Source: Helianthus annuus
Taxonomy: Eukaryota; Streptophyta; Magnoliopsida; Asterales; Asteraceae
Assembly: GCF_002127325.2 (NCBI RefSeq)
Contig: NC_035447.2
Span: 30,377,249 to 30,441,248, forward strand
Reading direction: 5' to 3'
DNA length: 64,000 nt
In this document: piece by piece, positions 45,188-57,090 of the stretch
How the letters are laid out: each line of letters starts with the position of its first letter
How positions within the stretch are numbered: the stretch's first letter is position 1
Notes under the pieces: model-generated
Told to the model about the DNA's origin: nothing
What the model saw: only the letters and a program-made list of their open reading frames with translations
Database searches by the model: none
Translations under genes and position numbers: made by a program

Positions 45188-46069
45188 TACAAGAATGCAA
45201 TGTTAATAAAATAAAAATCTTGTAACAAATAAAATATGGAGTGTGAGATAGTAAACGTATTAGTAAATGAGATTTTAGAAGGAAAAAAAATATATACATG
45301 GCCTAGTTCGCCGTAACGATCGGTTCAAATGGAGGTGATTTAGATGGGCTCAACTAAACACGTTATGTAGTCAGTTTCTAATCCGACTTCACAGGTCCAG
45401 CCAGATTACGAAATTGATTTCACTAGATAGAAAATTGGGTGATTTATATACAAGTTTTTTTAGACTTTAATCTTTATGAATTAAATATCTGGATTTATAT
45501 AGATGAATGAAAATGTACCTTTAAAAGATAAAAGGTTTTTCAGTTATTTATTTATAAAACAAGTTTTATATGCAACCAATCAAAATTTTGTAAACAAAAT
45601 TCTTTTTTAGCTGATCCCATCATCTAAGGGTGCGTTTGTTTAACAAAATTGAATAGAATTGGAATTTGAATTCATCTATTAATTGTTGGTAAGTATTAAT
45701 TGTTGGTAAGGTAGTATTAGGCTATGGGGTGTACTCTAACATCTAAAGTGTTAACAATGACATGGCATGTTAACTAACATTGCAAACCACTCCTTTCTTG
45801 TGTTAAAGTGCATTAAATGAGTTATCTGTTAACATGTTAACCCAATGTTAAAAGATTGAATTAATTATTATTTTCTTTTTTAGACAAAACCCAATGTTAA
45901 AGTGCATTAAATAAGTTATGTGTTAACATGTTAAACCATTACCTTAGAGTGAAATAAAGTGAAATGAGGAAAAAAAGTTGATGTGTCTCTTAGGTGGAGT
46001 TAAGTTAGGTTAAAGTATTAAATGAATTAGTAGATGCGGGAGTGAAGGCGTGTTCTAATGTTAATAAGA
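45188..46069. other. Spacer with small repeats
   Basis: AT-rich. Contains GTAAGTATTAATTGTTG duplicated near 45690 and several GTTAACATGTTAAC-like words (45760-45935), perhaps a decayed MITE. No gene seen. Confidence 0.3.
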
Positions 46070-46074
46070 TTTGG

Positions 46075-49000
46075 TGTCACACCCCAAATTTCCACGTGTC
46101 ACAGGTGGGCCCGGTGGGGGGTATGGTGACGTAGTTGGCATCATCATAGACAAATAACACAATATATATAAATGCACAGCGGAAGCAAAGATAGATTCAT
46201 TTCAACTTTAATAGAATGTAATATTAAATATCACTAGTAGTTGAAACGGATCCACAGGCGGATCAAAATAAAATAAGAAAATTGTTCAACAGTTTTATTG
46301 TCGTCCAAGCTTGCGAGACTTATTGTGGACGCTCTAGAAGACAGCCAGCCTAGTACGTGTAGTACATGCACTTAACCTTTTGGGAAAATACGTCAGTTTA
46401 CACTGGTAAATACAATTTAACTGACTCATTTTGAAAATGATTGAAAATTGATTTAAATGCACATGGCATAAAATATTTTTATAACTTGGGATAATTATGC
46501 AACATAATCTTGTAATGGATTTACATGTTACTCCGCGTTCAGTAGCCCGATTCATAGACCGGGTTAAAGATTAATAGACACACCACAATATAGAGTTATA
46601 CACTGACGGGTGTACGCCTACACCCCGTGCTCTGGTCGTGGCCATCTCGTAAGATAATGCCAAGGATATCCGGGACATGGTCATTAACCCCCCAAAGGCT
46701 TCAAGTAATAAAACACATTCAAAACAGGGTCATCTCAATGGATTTAACCACTATACGATTAAATGATTCGATGCCGGACCAAGCGGTATTTTATATACCT
46801 TACCCCAAGCCCGTATAGGGAAAATAAGTTAAAAGTATTTACCTGAGCTAAATATAAATTCAATCTCAGCCGTATACCACCAAGCAAGTACAGATAGCTT
46901 TTACTGGGTCTCCTATTCTGGAACAAAGGTTTATAATAACCTATTAGATTCCTAACGGGTCTTTATTTAAGCCTAAGCCTAGACCGGTTAGTTTTAAGGA
47001 CGATACGGTTCAAGCGCACGATTAAGCGAAGACCGGGTAGAATGTGATTTAGACCCGACAAGTTTGAATAATTGTATAATATGGGTGTACTAAATACATT
47101 CTGGATTTTGAGACAAAAATGATAACGTTTGACCCGTTTCGGTCAATTTATGCAAACTAGTTACATAAACCGAACCGAACGTTAAAAGAGCGTTACGGGT
47201 AACCAAAAAAAGTCATATGCAAGTTCCCTGAGATAATATGCCTTAAATAAGTTATAATATCAGCAAGTTATGTTCTATTATGCCCCGAATGAATTTAAAC
47301 TCAATTTATGCCTTATAAGGGCATTTTGGTCATTTAAAAGATTATAAATGAGTTAAATTGGAAATCTGAGTTACAGGTCTGATTTATACAGTAAATATAC
47401 TTAATTTGACATAATATAACAGTAGGGTATGACCCATATACAAAACTTATCATTTAAAATCAAACTATGCACCTTAGGGGTATTTTGGTAATTTCACAAG
47501 GGCTAAAAATGTCAAAACTGGAAATCCGAGTTCAAAAACTTATACTTACTGTTATTTTATAAAAATATGCTAAATACATCAGTAGGTATAATCCTTATAT
47601 GTTTAATATGGGTATAACGCATATTATGCGTTAAAAACGCTTAGAAAGACGATTTAGAGCCGTTTCCGGGTTTTTAAAAGAAAGCTGAGATTTTTATATT
47701 TCCAGAATGCTCAAAATAATTTATTTAACAAATAAAATTAGTAGAAAAAGGTTTGGGGTCAAAAGGATTTATAAAACTCGTTTATGGCTTAAAAGGTCAA
47801 AACTGGTATTAACCGAATCAAACTTAGAGACCTATGATACGATCAGCCAAAAATTAAATAAAAATCTTCAAAAATCCCAAAATATTATATAACATCAGTG
47901 GGTAAAAAGTTTTATATCAAAACGTGGCCTTAAATAGGTTATACGCTAAATGCGCCGTTTATTTAACATAAAGCTTTAGTTTTACGATATCGGCCATAAC
48001 TTTAAATCCGAACCTCCAACTGATATCAAATTTTTGGTGCAAGTCTATAAATCAGTAATAAAGGTTTCTACTCTTTCACTTTTCCAAAAATCACGTTTTA
48101 TATCAAAAAGGGCAAAATAGTCAACTTTAAGCATAAATCGGAAACATGCATATGAATCGGTTAAGCATGGAATCAAGTTGTAAAATTCCAGAGAGTTAAA
48201 CATAAATATAAATGGTTCAAAATAAGCTCCAATGCAGATTTCAAACATGCATGCACGGATCCGAATCGAGAGTCAAAGAAAAAGTCGTTTTATAAGACTT
48301 TCGGTTCCGATTCGAGTTTATACTAAAGATTGTCGAGTTGATCATGATAAAACATATTCTTACATTCATTACAAAGTTATTTTTGATGATCAAACTAATT
48401 GCATGTCATCTACATTACCATTTATGCTAGATTTCTCAAAAACACTTCCTGTTGACTTTTTAAGAACATCTTTGACTCGACAATAATCATGCTTAGAGTG
48501 GGAATCAGAGAATACCCCTTTGAGGGTTTGTTTCCCACATAAATATCAACTTGTAGGTACTTTCAATTTGAGAAATGACTGAGTCATTTTCGTTTAATCG
48601 AAAAGTCAAACTATAACTATGACGGATTGACTTTTGGCTAACAATCAAAGCTAGGACGAATTAGAGAAGGTTATGAATGCTTACAAGAGTTCTAATGAAG
48701 CTTAGTTATCACTATGAAGGTGCCTTGTCGTCCAGAAAGCTCCTGAATAGCTCTTGTGAATTTTTGAAGGTTGCTAGTGTTCTTGGTTGCTACACAAGTG
48801 CCCCCAAATGAGGAATTTGATCTGAATTTATGTTGTTTCAGGTGTCATGAGAGAGCCACAGGTGTCCTAACATGCATGTCCCTCAATTGGTGAGTTTTGG
48901 AGGTGGTGCAAGCTGTAAACAACTCAAAAATCGGACCCAAACACTTCAGTTCGCGAGTTTCTGCATCTGGGCACGGGTCGCGGCCCGCTTAAGGCTGCCC

Positions 49001-49625
49001 AGGCGGGCCGCCTGGGGTCTGCAGCTCCAAAATTCGTTTAAATGTTGCAGTTTTGGTCCCTGTTCTTTAGTTACGAGGTTTTGGCCATTAATCTTGACCC
49101 TTAGACCCTCAAATCTGATTTCTAAGAACCTTGGGACATTTACCAACATGGTAATGTCCTCGGTTAACTTTGCGCTCACCCGAAAAGTCATGAAATTCGA
49201 CGTTGACGCTTTTAACCCCTCAAGTACGGTTTTGGCCATAACTTTCTCATACGATAACGAAACTTCATGAAATTTTTAACACATATTCTAGTGAGTATAT
49301 TCTATCATTACAAAGCTTCGGGGCTGCCAAAAGATCACTCAGAGGTATAAATTCAACATGTTGACACTTTTAGCCCGTGTAGTTTGTAATTCCTCACTTT
49401 CGTGCATTTTCCGCTTCGTATGATCCATGATCTATCCGTTTAGGGTTATAAACACCATGTAGGGTTATTATAGAGTCTATTTATCCATTGTTGACATTTT
49501 GGACCCTTACGTTCCATAGTTTTCACTGTTTGTCAACTTTAGTCCCTCTAAAGTATATTTTCACATATCGGAAGTCTATGACACGTGTCAATGCATCATT
49601 GGACGTAAATTTTCGAGGTGTTACA
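46075..49625 (-). mobile_element. Solo LTR, 3,551 bp (Gypsy-like)
   Basis: Begins TGTCACACCCCAAATTT and ends CGAGGTGTTACA, with the exact 5-bp TTTGG on both sides (46070-46074, 49626-49630). The ends match the style of the Gypsy LTRs at 17134-26805 (TGTCACACCCC..TGTTACA), which read on the minus strand. No second LTR or internal region adjoins it, so it is a recombination product of a former full element. Internal frames up to 132 codons show no known domain. Confidence 0.85.
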
Positions 49626-49719
49626 TTTGGTGTATATATCGGTTCTGATTTTATAACTAATTTATAATTTAAATACTAGAAATATGGATTAGGATCAAAT
49701 ACAAAGGCTCCTTAAGTCC

Positions 49720-50401
49720 TTATTGTAAGAAGGTTACTTACACAAGATATTATCTTTCAATGGGATATATCGAGGAGGAAGAACATGAATATGTTATGCT
49801 GCTTGCTTTGTTATGAAAACCACGACTCGCATAAACATTTATTCTTTGAATGCAAATACTCAACGCAGGTGTAGGATATGGTTCGAGTCAAAGCTGGCAT
49901 GGATAATATTGAGTCAAAGTGGGAGGATATCGTCGGTTGGCTTCTGCTCAAATGCCACTCGAAGATGGTGGCTGATTATGTGAGTAGACTTGTAGTGGCA
50001 GCTTCTGCTTATCTTATATGGCAGGAACGTAATGCGAGGATTTTCAAGAATCAACTGCGACCGCCGGAGAAACTCTATGATTTGATAATCGAGACTGTTC
50101 GGTATAAGCTTATGGGAGTCAAGTTGAAGCGGAATGATAGAGTTCGAAGACTCTTAGGAGAATGGGGGATTCCGGATGCGGATACTAAGGGTGATGGCGA
50201 TTGAGCAGGCATTTGGTTTCGGTTTTCAGTTTCTAGATTGTAGTCTAGTTGTGTTTTCTATTGTTTTTACTTTTGTTGGTGGATTTGGTTACTTTCATGG
50301 GGCATGTCCCATGATTGAACTAGTGTAGACTCACTACACTACTTGTTTTGTTTGGTTGTGAATATATAGAATCACCGGGGTAACCCCTTTACAAAAAAAA
50401 A
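49720..50401 (+). mobile_element. 5'-truncated L1-type LINE, 3' end
   Basis: Carries the zf-RVT region of a LINE ORF2, then a 3' UTR and an A9 tail at about 50393-50401. Without its reverse transcriptase domain it is a dead, truncated insertion. The target duplication is not obvious because the 5' junction is unclear. Confidence 0.65.
49797..50204 (+). pseudogene. LINE ORF2 C-terminus (zf-RVT), with nonsense codon
   Basis: In one frame it reads CCLLCYENHDSHKHLFFECK (CxxC..H..C zinc-binding pattern of the zf-RVT domain), then TAG at 49872-49874 where the family usually has Trp, then WEDIVGWLLLKCH, AASAYLIWQERNARIFKN and ETVRYKLMGVKLKRN to a stop at 50204. The ERNARIF block is characteristic of plant L1 LINE C-termini. 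Confidence 0.7.
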
Positions 50402-50712
50402 GTCTTCTAAAAAAACCACTAAAAAAAAACCCTAAACACTCATCATCGCCCAAAAACCTAAACACCCCTCTCCCATCCCCCCTCCCTCCCCAATTTTTTT
50501 TTTTTTAGGAGAGGAGGTGGGGGGGGGGGTAGGTTTTTGGGTGGTAATGGGTGTTTAGGATTATTTTAGGGTTTTGAGAGGGAGGGGGGGGGGGGGTGGT
50601 TAGGCTTTTGGGGGGTGGGGGGTTTAGGTTTTTGGGTGGTGGTGGGGGTGGGGATGGGTGTTTAGGTTTTGGGTGGTGGTGTAGTGGGTTTAGGTTTTAG
50701 GTTATTACACAC
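50400..50712. repeat. C-rich/G-rich inverted low-complexity tract
   Basis: A C-rich left part (AAACCCTAAACACTCATC.., CCCATCCCCCCTCCCTCC) is followed by T12 and a G-rich right part with runs of 10-13 G and repeated GGGTGTTTAGG, GGTTTAGG and GGTTTTTGGGTGGT. The halves are inverse to each other. TTTAGG words resemble diverged plant telomere repeats. G-quadruplex formation is likely on the plus strand. Confidence 0.6.
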
Positions 50713-51172
50713 TTGTTACTCTATAAATACTTCTTACACTTCTTACAATTAGGAGTATTTATAGAATAATTTAACCCCTAGAAATATATATTTATATTTT
50801 TGGGGCTGTTGGTTTTTCCTCAACTAAATGTTTGTTGTTTGGGCTTTAGCTCAAATAGAGCCTGATTGTTTGAAACTGATTGGGCCCATTATTTGATCGG
50901 ATTCGGACCTGATTGTCTAACGGATATAACTTCTCAATTTCTACAACAAATTCTTTCATGGGCAAACTCTCTGCATCTAATCCAATTATTCTTTGAGCCT
51001 GATTGTTTGAAACTGACTTGGCCCATTAGTTAGTAATCACTCCCAAATACAACATTTATGTGTTTATTTCACCGAATATGTTGAAATTGGAATATGAATT
51101 CCTTTCTTAATTTGTTTGGGTGAAAACTTAATTAAACTTTGATGTGAAATAAGAATGAATTTACTCAAATTC
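50713..51172. other. Spacer with a repeated phrase
   Basis: GAGCCTGATTGTTTGAAACTGA..TGGGCCCATTA occurs twice (about 50865 and 50996). No gene or bounded element. Confidence 0.3.
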
Positions 51173-51542
51173 TTTTTTTAGAGTCCAACAAAGCCCGGTC
51201 ATCTGGGTATACTCATAGGCAAAAGGACACTCAAGTCTACAGTCACAGACAGCGCTGGTGACCAAGCTCGTCACCAATTATCATGGTCACAAAAGTCGTT
51301 AGACGTTTCTTAGTCGGAGTTGAGAGTACTCTGCCTACACGGAGAGTACTTGGGTCTCGACAGCCTACCTTACAGCGATTACTTCAGACGCAGGGTCGTT
51401 CCAAGCTTTTTGGAAGCCCAAGCCAAAATTGAAATTCTGAGACCCTTTTTCTTCTTTGGTTATTATAAACGATACTTTTTTATCCATGTTTGGAATCAAA
51501 CAAAAATCTAACACAACTATAACACATAGTGGTTTGCTTGTA

Positions 51543-52223
51543 CAATAGAACCTCTATAATTTAATACTCGATAAATTAATAACCTCGAAAATTAATAATT
51601 TGTCCAGTCCCAACTTGAGACCAGTACAAAATTGGACCCCAATCAATAAAATATAATAAGATAATATTTTTTTTAAATCCGAATGTAAATATATTGGTCC
51701 CAACAAAACTATAAATTAATAATTACTAAAATATTCCAAAAATCTAGGATAGTCTGGTAAAAATTGAATCTATGGTCACTTTTTTTTTTTCGAACTTCAA
51801 ATCTATATTGAGTTTATCTTTAAGTCTCCCCATTGCACTTAAGAGTTGAGGTATTGTATTATCGTATTGCAACAAAAAGTTGTGAAGAGTTATTGCCGCT
51901 TGCAATGCTTCTTTCCGAGTGACCGGTTCAAAAGGTACTGAATCATCATCAACCGGATTTTAACCGGTATCCGCCATAATTTCTTCAATTCTTTGAACCT
52001 CGTAACATTTATTATTTTCACCTGGATAATCCAACAACTCATTCACATCCATTTTGTGCCGATAATGGAAATTTTAAAGGTCGATGCATTAATTTGAGAG
52101 TTGGTCATGAATATAATCCAACTCTTTAAATTAACAATTTATTAATTTATAGATATAATAATATCTCGCTAAATTAATAAAATATCTTGGTCCCAATATT
52201 ATTAATTTATAGAGGTTTTACTG
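51543..52223. mobile_element. pogo/Emigrant-type (Tc1/mariner) element
   Basis: Ends CAATAGAACCTCTATAA and TTATAGAGGTTTTACTG, flanked by TA (51541-51542, 52224-52225). The right end matches the CAGTAAAACCTCTATAAATT terminus of the Arabidopsis Emigrant/Lemi1 group as I remember it. It retains a transposase fragment, so it derives by internal deletion from an autonomous copy. Confidence 0.8.
51800..52052 (-). pseudogene. pogo-type transposase C-terminal remnant
   Basis: On the minus strand from ATG at 52052 the frame reads MDVNELLDYPGENNKCYEVQ, a stop (TAA) after MADTG, then DDDSVPFEPVTRKEALQAAI and LHNFLLQYDNTIPQLLSAMG. EPVTRKEAL..LHNFLLQ is the usual C-terminus of plant pogo/Tigger-type transposases. 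The DDE core is missing, so it is inactive. Confidence 0.65.
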
Positions 52224-52454
52224 TATAAGGAATTAAACAAATCATAAACAATAAGTTTGCACTAATGTTAATAATTAGCTTATTATTTTTTTTAAATGGA
52301 TGCCCTATTTTTTTTGGAGACCCTAGGCCCAAGCCTAGGTGAATTATACTATAGGTCCGGCCCTGTTCAGGGGTACTCGGCCTCAGAAATCTTGTTTCAC
52401 AACATTACTAATTACATAGGAAACCCGCCGTCTGAATGCCTAGTGTAGTATAAC

Positions 52455-52900
52455 CAGGGGCGGACCCACATAGAGTGGGTCGGGGTCCACGGACCCCAAT
52501 CTTTTTTAAAAAATTAGTAGATTAGGTATATTAATTTTTTTACGGACCCCATAAGAATATTCAGTTGGACCCCATAGTATCAAAAGCAAAGCTGTTGTGG
52601 TGGTTAATCCCTTGTTTGCTAACAAAGAGGTCATGGGTTCAAGTCTAATACCAGCCGATTTTTTTGTTAAAATACACTTTTAAAATGTTAAATGAATGAA
52701 AATTTACTCAATTTATGCATTTGTGCTTAGAAATGTGTTGTTTTGTTATTTATTTATCTTTTTTAAAGGTTCCAAGCTCAATAAATCACCCCGACCCGAC
52801 CCAAACGACGACCGACCCGAAATTTTATCGTTTGGGTGTAAAAAATCCAAGTATCGAAAAAACTGAACCCCATTGGAAAAAAATCCTGGGTCCGCCACTG
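52455..52900. mobile_element. hAT-type element carrying a tRNA-like sequence
   Basis: Termini CAGGGGCGGACCCA and TGGGTCCGCCACTG with exact AGTATAAC on both sides (52447-52454, 52901-52908); 446 bp. At about 52588-52650 it contains GTTGTGGTGGTTAATCCC and, 35 bases later, CATGGGTTCAAGTCTAAT, an A-box/B-box pair like a tRNA or SINE head. Confidence 0.85.
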
Positions 52901-52960
52901 AGTATAACTCCTGGTTCACGCAGAGGGAGACTCCAACCGGCGACTCGAAAGAAATGACAA

Positions 52961-54177
52961 TGACTAATTAACTAATGAAAAGTATTTTAAACTCAAGAAA
53001 TGTTATAACTTATGTAAAGGATTTAAAATAGTTGAAAAGGATGATTTGGAATATAGATGAAATTAAAGTAAAATACTGTGGATTCACGAGGGATGATGGT
53101 TAGAAGATCCAACATGATCATTTAGTAGCCTTTTTTTCTGTGTAAATACAGTGTTGATTGTCCACCAGAAAGATTTTACTAATGTAGTCTTTAAATTTTC
53201 TCCTAAATAATTTTGTAACAACCGAAAATAAATGATATACAAAGAGGTGACGATTGATACACAATCCGGCATATAACTCAAAATCGCCATATCCAAAAGT
53301 TTGTGTGTACGTAATTTCATCTCAACTTCTTTTAAAGTGTTCATTTTGGTGATTAGTGACAAATCAAAGATATTTAGTGAGAGGCAACAGGCATTAACAA
53401 CAACAATCACATAAAGCAAATTTCACAAATAGTAAAACTATTTATAAAGTCTAGGGAGGGTGAGATGTAGGCCAACGTACCTTATCTTTATCCCTTGAGA
53501 TAAAGAAGCCACTTTCGGAGAGACCCCCGGCTTCAAAACAAACAGAACTAAACACATAGAAATAAAAGGCTATCAATAATACAAGGAGCGGAGTTACACA
53601 GTAAAAATAGAAACAAATATAACATGATAGCACAACATATATAGATATAGATACAAGAAGACAATCACATGCAAAGTCCACCTAAGGTGTAGTCAAATCT
53701 AAGTCACTAAGACAAAGCTAAGACACATTTGTATCCTCCTGTAAAAGTCCTTAGCTTTAATCAGACGTCTCCACGAACTCATCATATCTTGGACCATGTC
53801 CTCAAAGATAGGGCCGACAGTATGAGGCCACGCTCCATCATTTCTCCTTTTTTATATCTTGGACCAGGATTTGCAAGTTGTATACAATGAATGAGGAAAC
53901 TATGCTTTGATTCGATCTATTAACTGGAATTACATAGACATAATTCAGTCTTGTCTTTAACTGCGATAATAGATAATCATAAGACTAGGGAATCCAGCCG
54001 TGTTAACCTACTGATCCGTGACAAAACAAGGAACAAGTGCTAGGAGTTTGTCTTTGTAAAAATCAAATTAGATAATACGAAATTCGTGAAACAACCACTA
54101 GTATATGATTATGAACAACAAAAAACAGATGATTGCTAATAGATTCAAAAAACTAAATTCATTCTTCAAACACAATA
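52961..54177. other. Spacer, no recognised gene
   Basis: Minus-strand frames of 111 codons (53084-53419) and 76 codons (53451-53681) are present but lack known domains and have no clear splice structure. A block near 53500 (TTGAGATAAAGAAGC..AGACCCCCGGCTTC) is reminiscent of dispersed plant repeats. On the minus strand about 53720-53860 reads NDGAWPHTVGPIFEDMVQDM, which I cannot place. Confidence 0.3.
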
Positions 54178-54182
54178 TACCA

Positions 54183-55903
54183 TGATGTGTTACGTTTAAG
54201 GCTTTTCCTATTGATTTTGTATATTATTTTGATAGGTTTTTAGTTGTTTTTGGTCATTTTAGGCTTGTATTTAGTTAGTTGGCGTTTTGGCAGATGTACG
54301 TTTGCAATTGGAGCTAAAACGAGCAAAATAGTGAAGAAACGAGCACACGAGTGGAGCCGGAAGAAGAAAAAAAATATGGTGGAATATAATCTTGGCACGT
54401 CTCGACCCAAGAAGGTTAATCCTATTGCAATGCGCAAAGGAGAAAAGAACTAGTGAAAAACTTAATGAACCAACAAACTTACCCTTGACTGCCCAAGCTT
54501 GTCGCGTGATGCATGGGGTTTACTCGATCGCCACATGCGGTCGGAGTTCAAGTCGTCAAAACATTGTTGTTCAACTATTTAAGCCCGTTTTTAAACCCTA
54601 GTCGCATTCAGCAGATTCCAAATGGAATAAGCCCGTTTTCAAACCCTAGTCGCATTCAACAACTTCCAACGAAATTCAGAGATCTTAGGGTCGATTTTAA
54701 GAAGTAGAAGCTAATCGGATCAAGTTTCAAAGCTAAAGAATGAGAAACGAGTCACATGCAACTAGTTAATCAAACTTATAAAATGAATTGCTTATTTTTT
54801 ATGACCCGTTTTCTGCTTTTGACAATGTTTCTTGGCTATTTTTATCGTATTACCTAGTTTGGTTGAATAATGTTTTAATTTAATTGTTTTTCAGGGTTGA
54901 CTGAAAGTAGGACTTGATTCCTATTGAAAGACTTATGCTCTATCAACCATTAATGGTTGTGTATTCTAAATTTAATTAATTGCTTATTTGTTTCCTGTGA
55001 ATTGGTTGATCTAGTTGAGTTGCAAATCATCTAGGTTAGTTTAGTTCGTTCTAGATTCGTTGTCACTTGTGGTATTGGTTCTAGTCGGTGAGACTGAGAA
55101 GTAATATGAGGGAAATAGTTGGTTAATTAATAGAAATTAGAGTGCTACCTAATCTTGAGACTGGGAGGTGAGAGATTAGTTGGATTCGCACTGTGCCATT
55201 GATTGTTAAGTTTAGATAACAAGAGATTGTGTTTACCCTTTCCGTCGCGGTTTAGTGTTTCCAGGTTATTAGTTGGTTTATGCAAGTCAACTTCTGTGTT
55301 CTGGGATTGTGGTTCACAATCTTTCACAGCACTGTAGCTGGTAGATTCGAGAGACGAGCCTTCTTTAGAATACCTTAGTACTCCGTTGAGAGGTGAGACC
55401 AAGAGGTAATCCAATCTACATAAACAAGTAGCTTAATTGACCTTTAGGAGTCTTAGGAGAAGTTGACGAGACCGAGAGGTGATTCAACCTATCTTTAGTT
55501 CTTATTATGTTGTATCTTTTGAACTAGTGTCATACGTTAGTCATCCATGTTAGCAGTTAAGTTAGTCATTAGGATTTATTACCTGAGATTCGAGTAGTGT
55601 TTTCTCATCCTTGATTTCCCCTGTGTGTTCTAGTTGCATTCTTGTAGTTTAAATCTCACAACAAATTTCCTTAGTTTAATTAATTAAAACCTCAAAATCC
55701 AAATAAACTAATTAAGTATTTATTGAGTTAGAGTCTAGTTTAGTGTTGCTAGTGTCTCGTGGGTTCGATATCCGAACTTCTTTAGGCTTTACAATAGTCG
55801 ATGGGTACACTTGCGTGTCTTGTGGTCTAGCATTAGGAGAATCTAGAGTAAAATTAAAATGTCTAACTTAGTTTAATTTTAGTAAACCATATTTTGCACA
55901 TCA
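54183..55903 (+). mobile_element. Solo LTR, 1,721 bp (Athila/Tat-like)
   Basis: Starts TGATGTGTTACG and ends TTTTGCACATCA, so TGATGTG/CACATCA are terminal inverted repeats. The exact 5-bp TACCA flanks both sides (54178-54182, 55904-55908). The TGATGT..ACATCA ends and the phrase GGGTTCGATATCCGAACTTC..GGGTACACTTGCGTG near the end are typical of plant Athila/Tat Gypsy LTRs. TTTAAACCCTAGTCGCATTC is duplicated near 54590 and 54640. Orientation is inferred from that end block. Confidence 0.82.
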
Positions 55904-55908
55904 TACCA

Positions 55909-56389
55909 ATTAAACCATAATTGTTCATCAACATCAACATGGTGAATGACTAACGATTAATTCCAAACAATTACAAGTCAAAGATCTAAAGTTGGCAAAC
56001 ATAAACCAAACATCCAGGTTGATCAATAAAAAGATTAGCCTAGCATGTTCATGATGATTCTTACACGAATTAAGGGTTCATTTCTCAAAGATATGACCAA
56101 AACCGCTTATTGGAACCCCTAAAATTGTCTGGCCAAAGATTATTCGAACTTAGAATGTTTCTTCCCTTAAAAACCTGGTCCAAGCCCTTTATTCGCGAAG
56201 TGAAACTTATATGGTTGTAGAGTACGACAACACACCGTAGGGTGCGGTTGGTCTGCGTACGGTAGCCGCAAGACGTGGGATTTTCATGTAAGGTATGACT
56301 GAACCATACCATACGCCCCCGTAACCCTAGGGTACGCTTTGATCATAATTTTGTCGTTTTCTTCTCCGTTTTAGCCCGACTCTTTAGGA
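55909..56389. other. Spacer
   Basis: Between the solo LTR and the LINE remnant. GCGTACGGTAGCCGCAAGACG and neighbouring GC-richer sequence at about 56220-56340 suggest a decayed repeat. No gene. Confidence 0.25.
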
Positions 56390-57090
56390 AGTTCAATTCC
56401 GTCTGCCACATAACTTTTTCGCTACAATCTACAATCCAAAAGACACAACAAAGTAACCATATTCGTTGCAAAATATGATGAAACCGGGTATTTTAACCTC
56501 GATAAACATGTGCGTTCTAATTATAATCCCACCACCTCCATCTTGTTTTCCTGTGTTTATCTGCAACCCTATAAAATTTCCCCTTTAATTTAGTTGGGAA
56601 CTTCCTGTCGGATCATCCCTAGCTGTTGCTCTTTACGTACACCAACTAAGTTGGATGCGACGTGCAACATCTTGATCTATATACATTTGTACAAACGTCC
56701 GAAATACTTGAACTTAGTTGCCTATGTAACCACTGGACCCTCATTGGTGATCTGAGTGTCGTTGTCATCGCCTGCTCCACTGAAATCACAGAAAAGGTAC
56801 TCAGTTTTAGAGCGACTAACCCTTAAATCGGTGCCCTCTAAAGTTTCTCGCCCCTCCTCTATCCTCGAATTCAAACTCTTTTTAGTCTTCACAAGCAACA
56901 CAATATCATCTGCAAAAAGCATGCACTATGGAATTGTCTCTTGAATAGAGTTGGACAACTCATCCAGAACACTTGTAAAAAGAAACGAACTAAACACTGA
57001 CCATTGGTGAAATTATACCTACACTGGGAAGAAATCAATCTCACATACAAGCGCTTGAACACTCGTTTCACTCCTACCATTTATTCATTT
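56390..57090 (-). pseudogene. Decayed RTE-type LINE reverse transcriptase
   Basis: On the minus strand, frames broken by several shifts show a piece resembling SPFLF-type block (VLDELSN), then CMLFADDIVLLVKTKKSLN, where ADD is the catalytic pair of reverse transcriptase, and RVSRSKTEYLFCDFS. Further down are words like ARRIQLSW. These blocks are those of plant RTE-clade LINEs. No intact ORF beyond 66 codons. Confidence 0.65.

Larger units (their letters stand above)
51391..52365. mobile_element. hAT-like element containing a pogo-type element
   Basis: Begins CAGGGTCGTTCC and ends GGTCCGGCCCTG, the CAGGGCCGG..type hAT terminus. Flanks TTCAGACG (51383-51390) and TTCAGGGG (52366-52373) match at six of eight bases. 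Subterminal AAGCCCAAGCC and GGCCCAAGCCTAGG words are present. The body is largely occupied by the pogo-like element. Confidence 0.6.
51173..52960 (-). repeat. Unclassified repeat interrupted by two hAT elements
   Basis: Removing the elements at 51391-52365 and 52455-52900 leaves about 350 bp that reads continuously, from TTTTTTTAGAGTCCAACAAAGCCC to GAGACTCCAACCGGCGACTCG. The T-run at its left edge would be a poly(A) tail on the minus strand, so a retroposon is possible. The family is not recognised. Confidence 0.35.

Noticed and set aside
48872..49270. 132-codon ORF inside the solo LTR
   Set aside because: LTRs of this family do not code; an overlapping 97-codon ORF exists on the other strand and no domain is visible.
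53084..53681. Two minus-strand ORFs of 111 and 76 codons as a gene
   Set aside because: Hydrophobic AT-rich composition without recognised motif, no matching splice sites and surrounded by repeats.
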